NCBI RefSeq assembly: GCF_000179595.2
Contig: NZ_JH556653.1
Coordinates: 36,971 to 100,970, forward strand
DNA length: 64,000 nt
Source of the DNA: Acetivibrio cellulolyticus CD2
GTDB lineage: Bacteria > Bacillota > Clostridia > Acetivibrionales > Acetivibrionaceae
Reading direction: 5' to 3'
The notes under the pieces were generated by a model that was given only the letters and a program-made list of their open reading frames with translations, did no database searches and was not told where the DNA came from. Each line of letters starts with the position of its first letter. The first letter of the stretch is position 1. A program made the position numbers and the translations under genes. Shown in pieces: positions 63,776-64,000 of this stretch.

Positions 63776-64000
63776 ATGTGTAATAAATACTTTAATACTA
63801 GACGAATTGTAGTGTTACTTATTTTAATTTGCATTATTTCTACCTTCTTATTGCTCATCGGTTTCTCAATATCCCATGCTGATCATAATTGCACTGAAAA
63901 CAGTTGCCCGATATGTGCTCAAATTAACACATGTCTAGATTTTTTAAACAATCTAGTAAGTATTTTTTGTTTAACATACCTATTTTTTATTTTTATCAGT
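63776..64000 (+). CDS. Membrane protein downstream of fur (partial)
   Basis: At least 75 codons; runs off the right edge. An N-terminal hydrophobic helix (VVLLILICIISTFLLLIGFS) is followed by ADHNCTENSCPICAQINTC, a Cys/His cluster likely to bind metal outside the membrane, and a second helix begins at the edge. Small proteins with H-x-C...CPxC between two helices are often found beside Fur/Zur genes in Firmicutes. AAGGAGG lies upstream. Likely in the same operon as the regulator. Confidence 0.75.
   Translation, partial: MCNKYFNTRRIVVLLILICIISTFLLLIGFSISHADHNCTENSCPICAQINTCLDFLNNLVSIFCLTYLFFIFIS

Overview
The window looks like the chromosome of a low-GC, anaerobic, spore-forming member of the Clostridia, in the general style of the Ruminiclostridium/Acetivibrio group. 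The signs are AT-rich intergenic DNA, strong GGAGG ribosome sites with many TTG/GTG starts, a GerMN-domain anti-sigma factor, copper-amine-oxidase-N/WG-repeat exported proteins, NifX/NBP35/ferredoxin-MinD iron-sulfur genes, and C_GCAxxG_C_C proteins. The species cannot be fixed from the sequence alone.

Layout. 0-14 kb is mostly housekeeping: a partial lipoprotein, an ECF sigma/anti-sigma pair, small zinc proteins, a SulP transporter, an orphan CheX-CheX-CheY group, carB and an ABC-F ATPase. 14-32 kb is accessory DNA: a decayed AP2-domain gene broken by an 8-bp tandem duplication and an in-frame stop; an Rhs toxin gene cut by an IS66 element (9-bp target duplication) with its likely immunity gene behind it; an integrative element with a large serine recombinase, a Replic_Relax-like protein, two paralogous TraG/VirD4-type ATPases, an M48 peptidase and an accessory peptide deformylase; and an IS30-family element. 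32-39 kb returns to core-like genes: a yybP-ykoY manganese riboswitch before a GDT1-family transporter, a Rieske-FAD oxidoreductase, MntP, an amidase and a ComEC-like lipoprotein. 39-43 kb carries a likely anti-phage module: a KAP NTPase, an ABC/AAA ATPase and a TOPRIM-like protein. 44-50 kb is a foreign-looking two-component/ABC-transporter island next to tRNA-Leu(CAG), bordered by three recombinase remnants. 50-56 kb has a nucleotidyltransferase, murD and a tandemly duplicated WG-repeat gene. 56-64 kb is a coherent redox/metal cluster.

How the genes work together. In the last cluster an IscU/NifU scaffold, a Cys-rich MerR-like regulator, an NBP35/Mrp ATPase, two NifX-type proteins, two ferredoxin-domain MinD ATPases, C_GCAxxG_C_C proteins and a Fur-family regulator point to iron-sulfur or metal cofactor handling. 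Two perfect TTCAATAA...TTATTGAA palindromes mark its promoters. Manganese export is represented by a riboswitch-controlled GDT1 protein and MntP about 4 kb apart.

The observations most worth a second look are the 39.4-43.1 kb module with a leader that could mask the ATPase ribosome site, and a dispersed ~44-bp repeat that occurs between genes and also in frame inside three sites of two P-loop ATPase genes.
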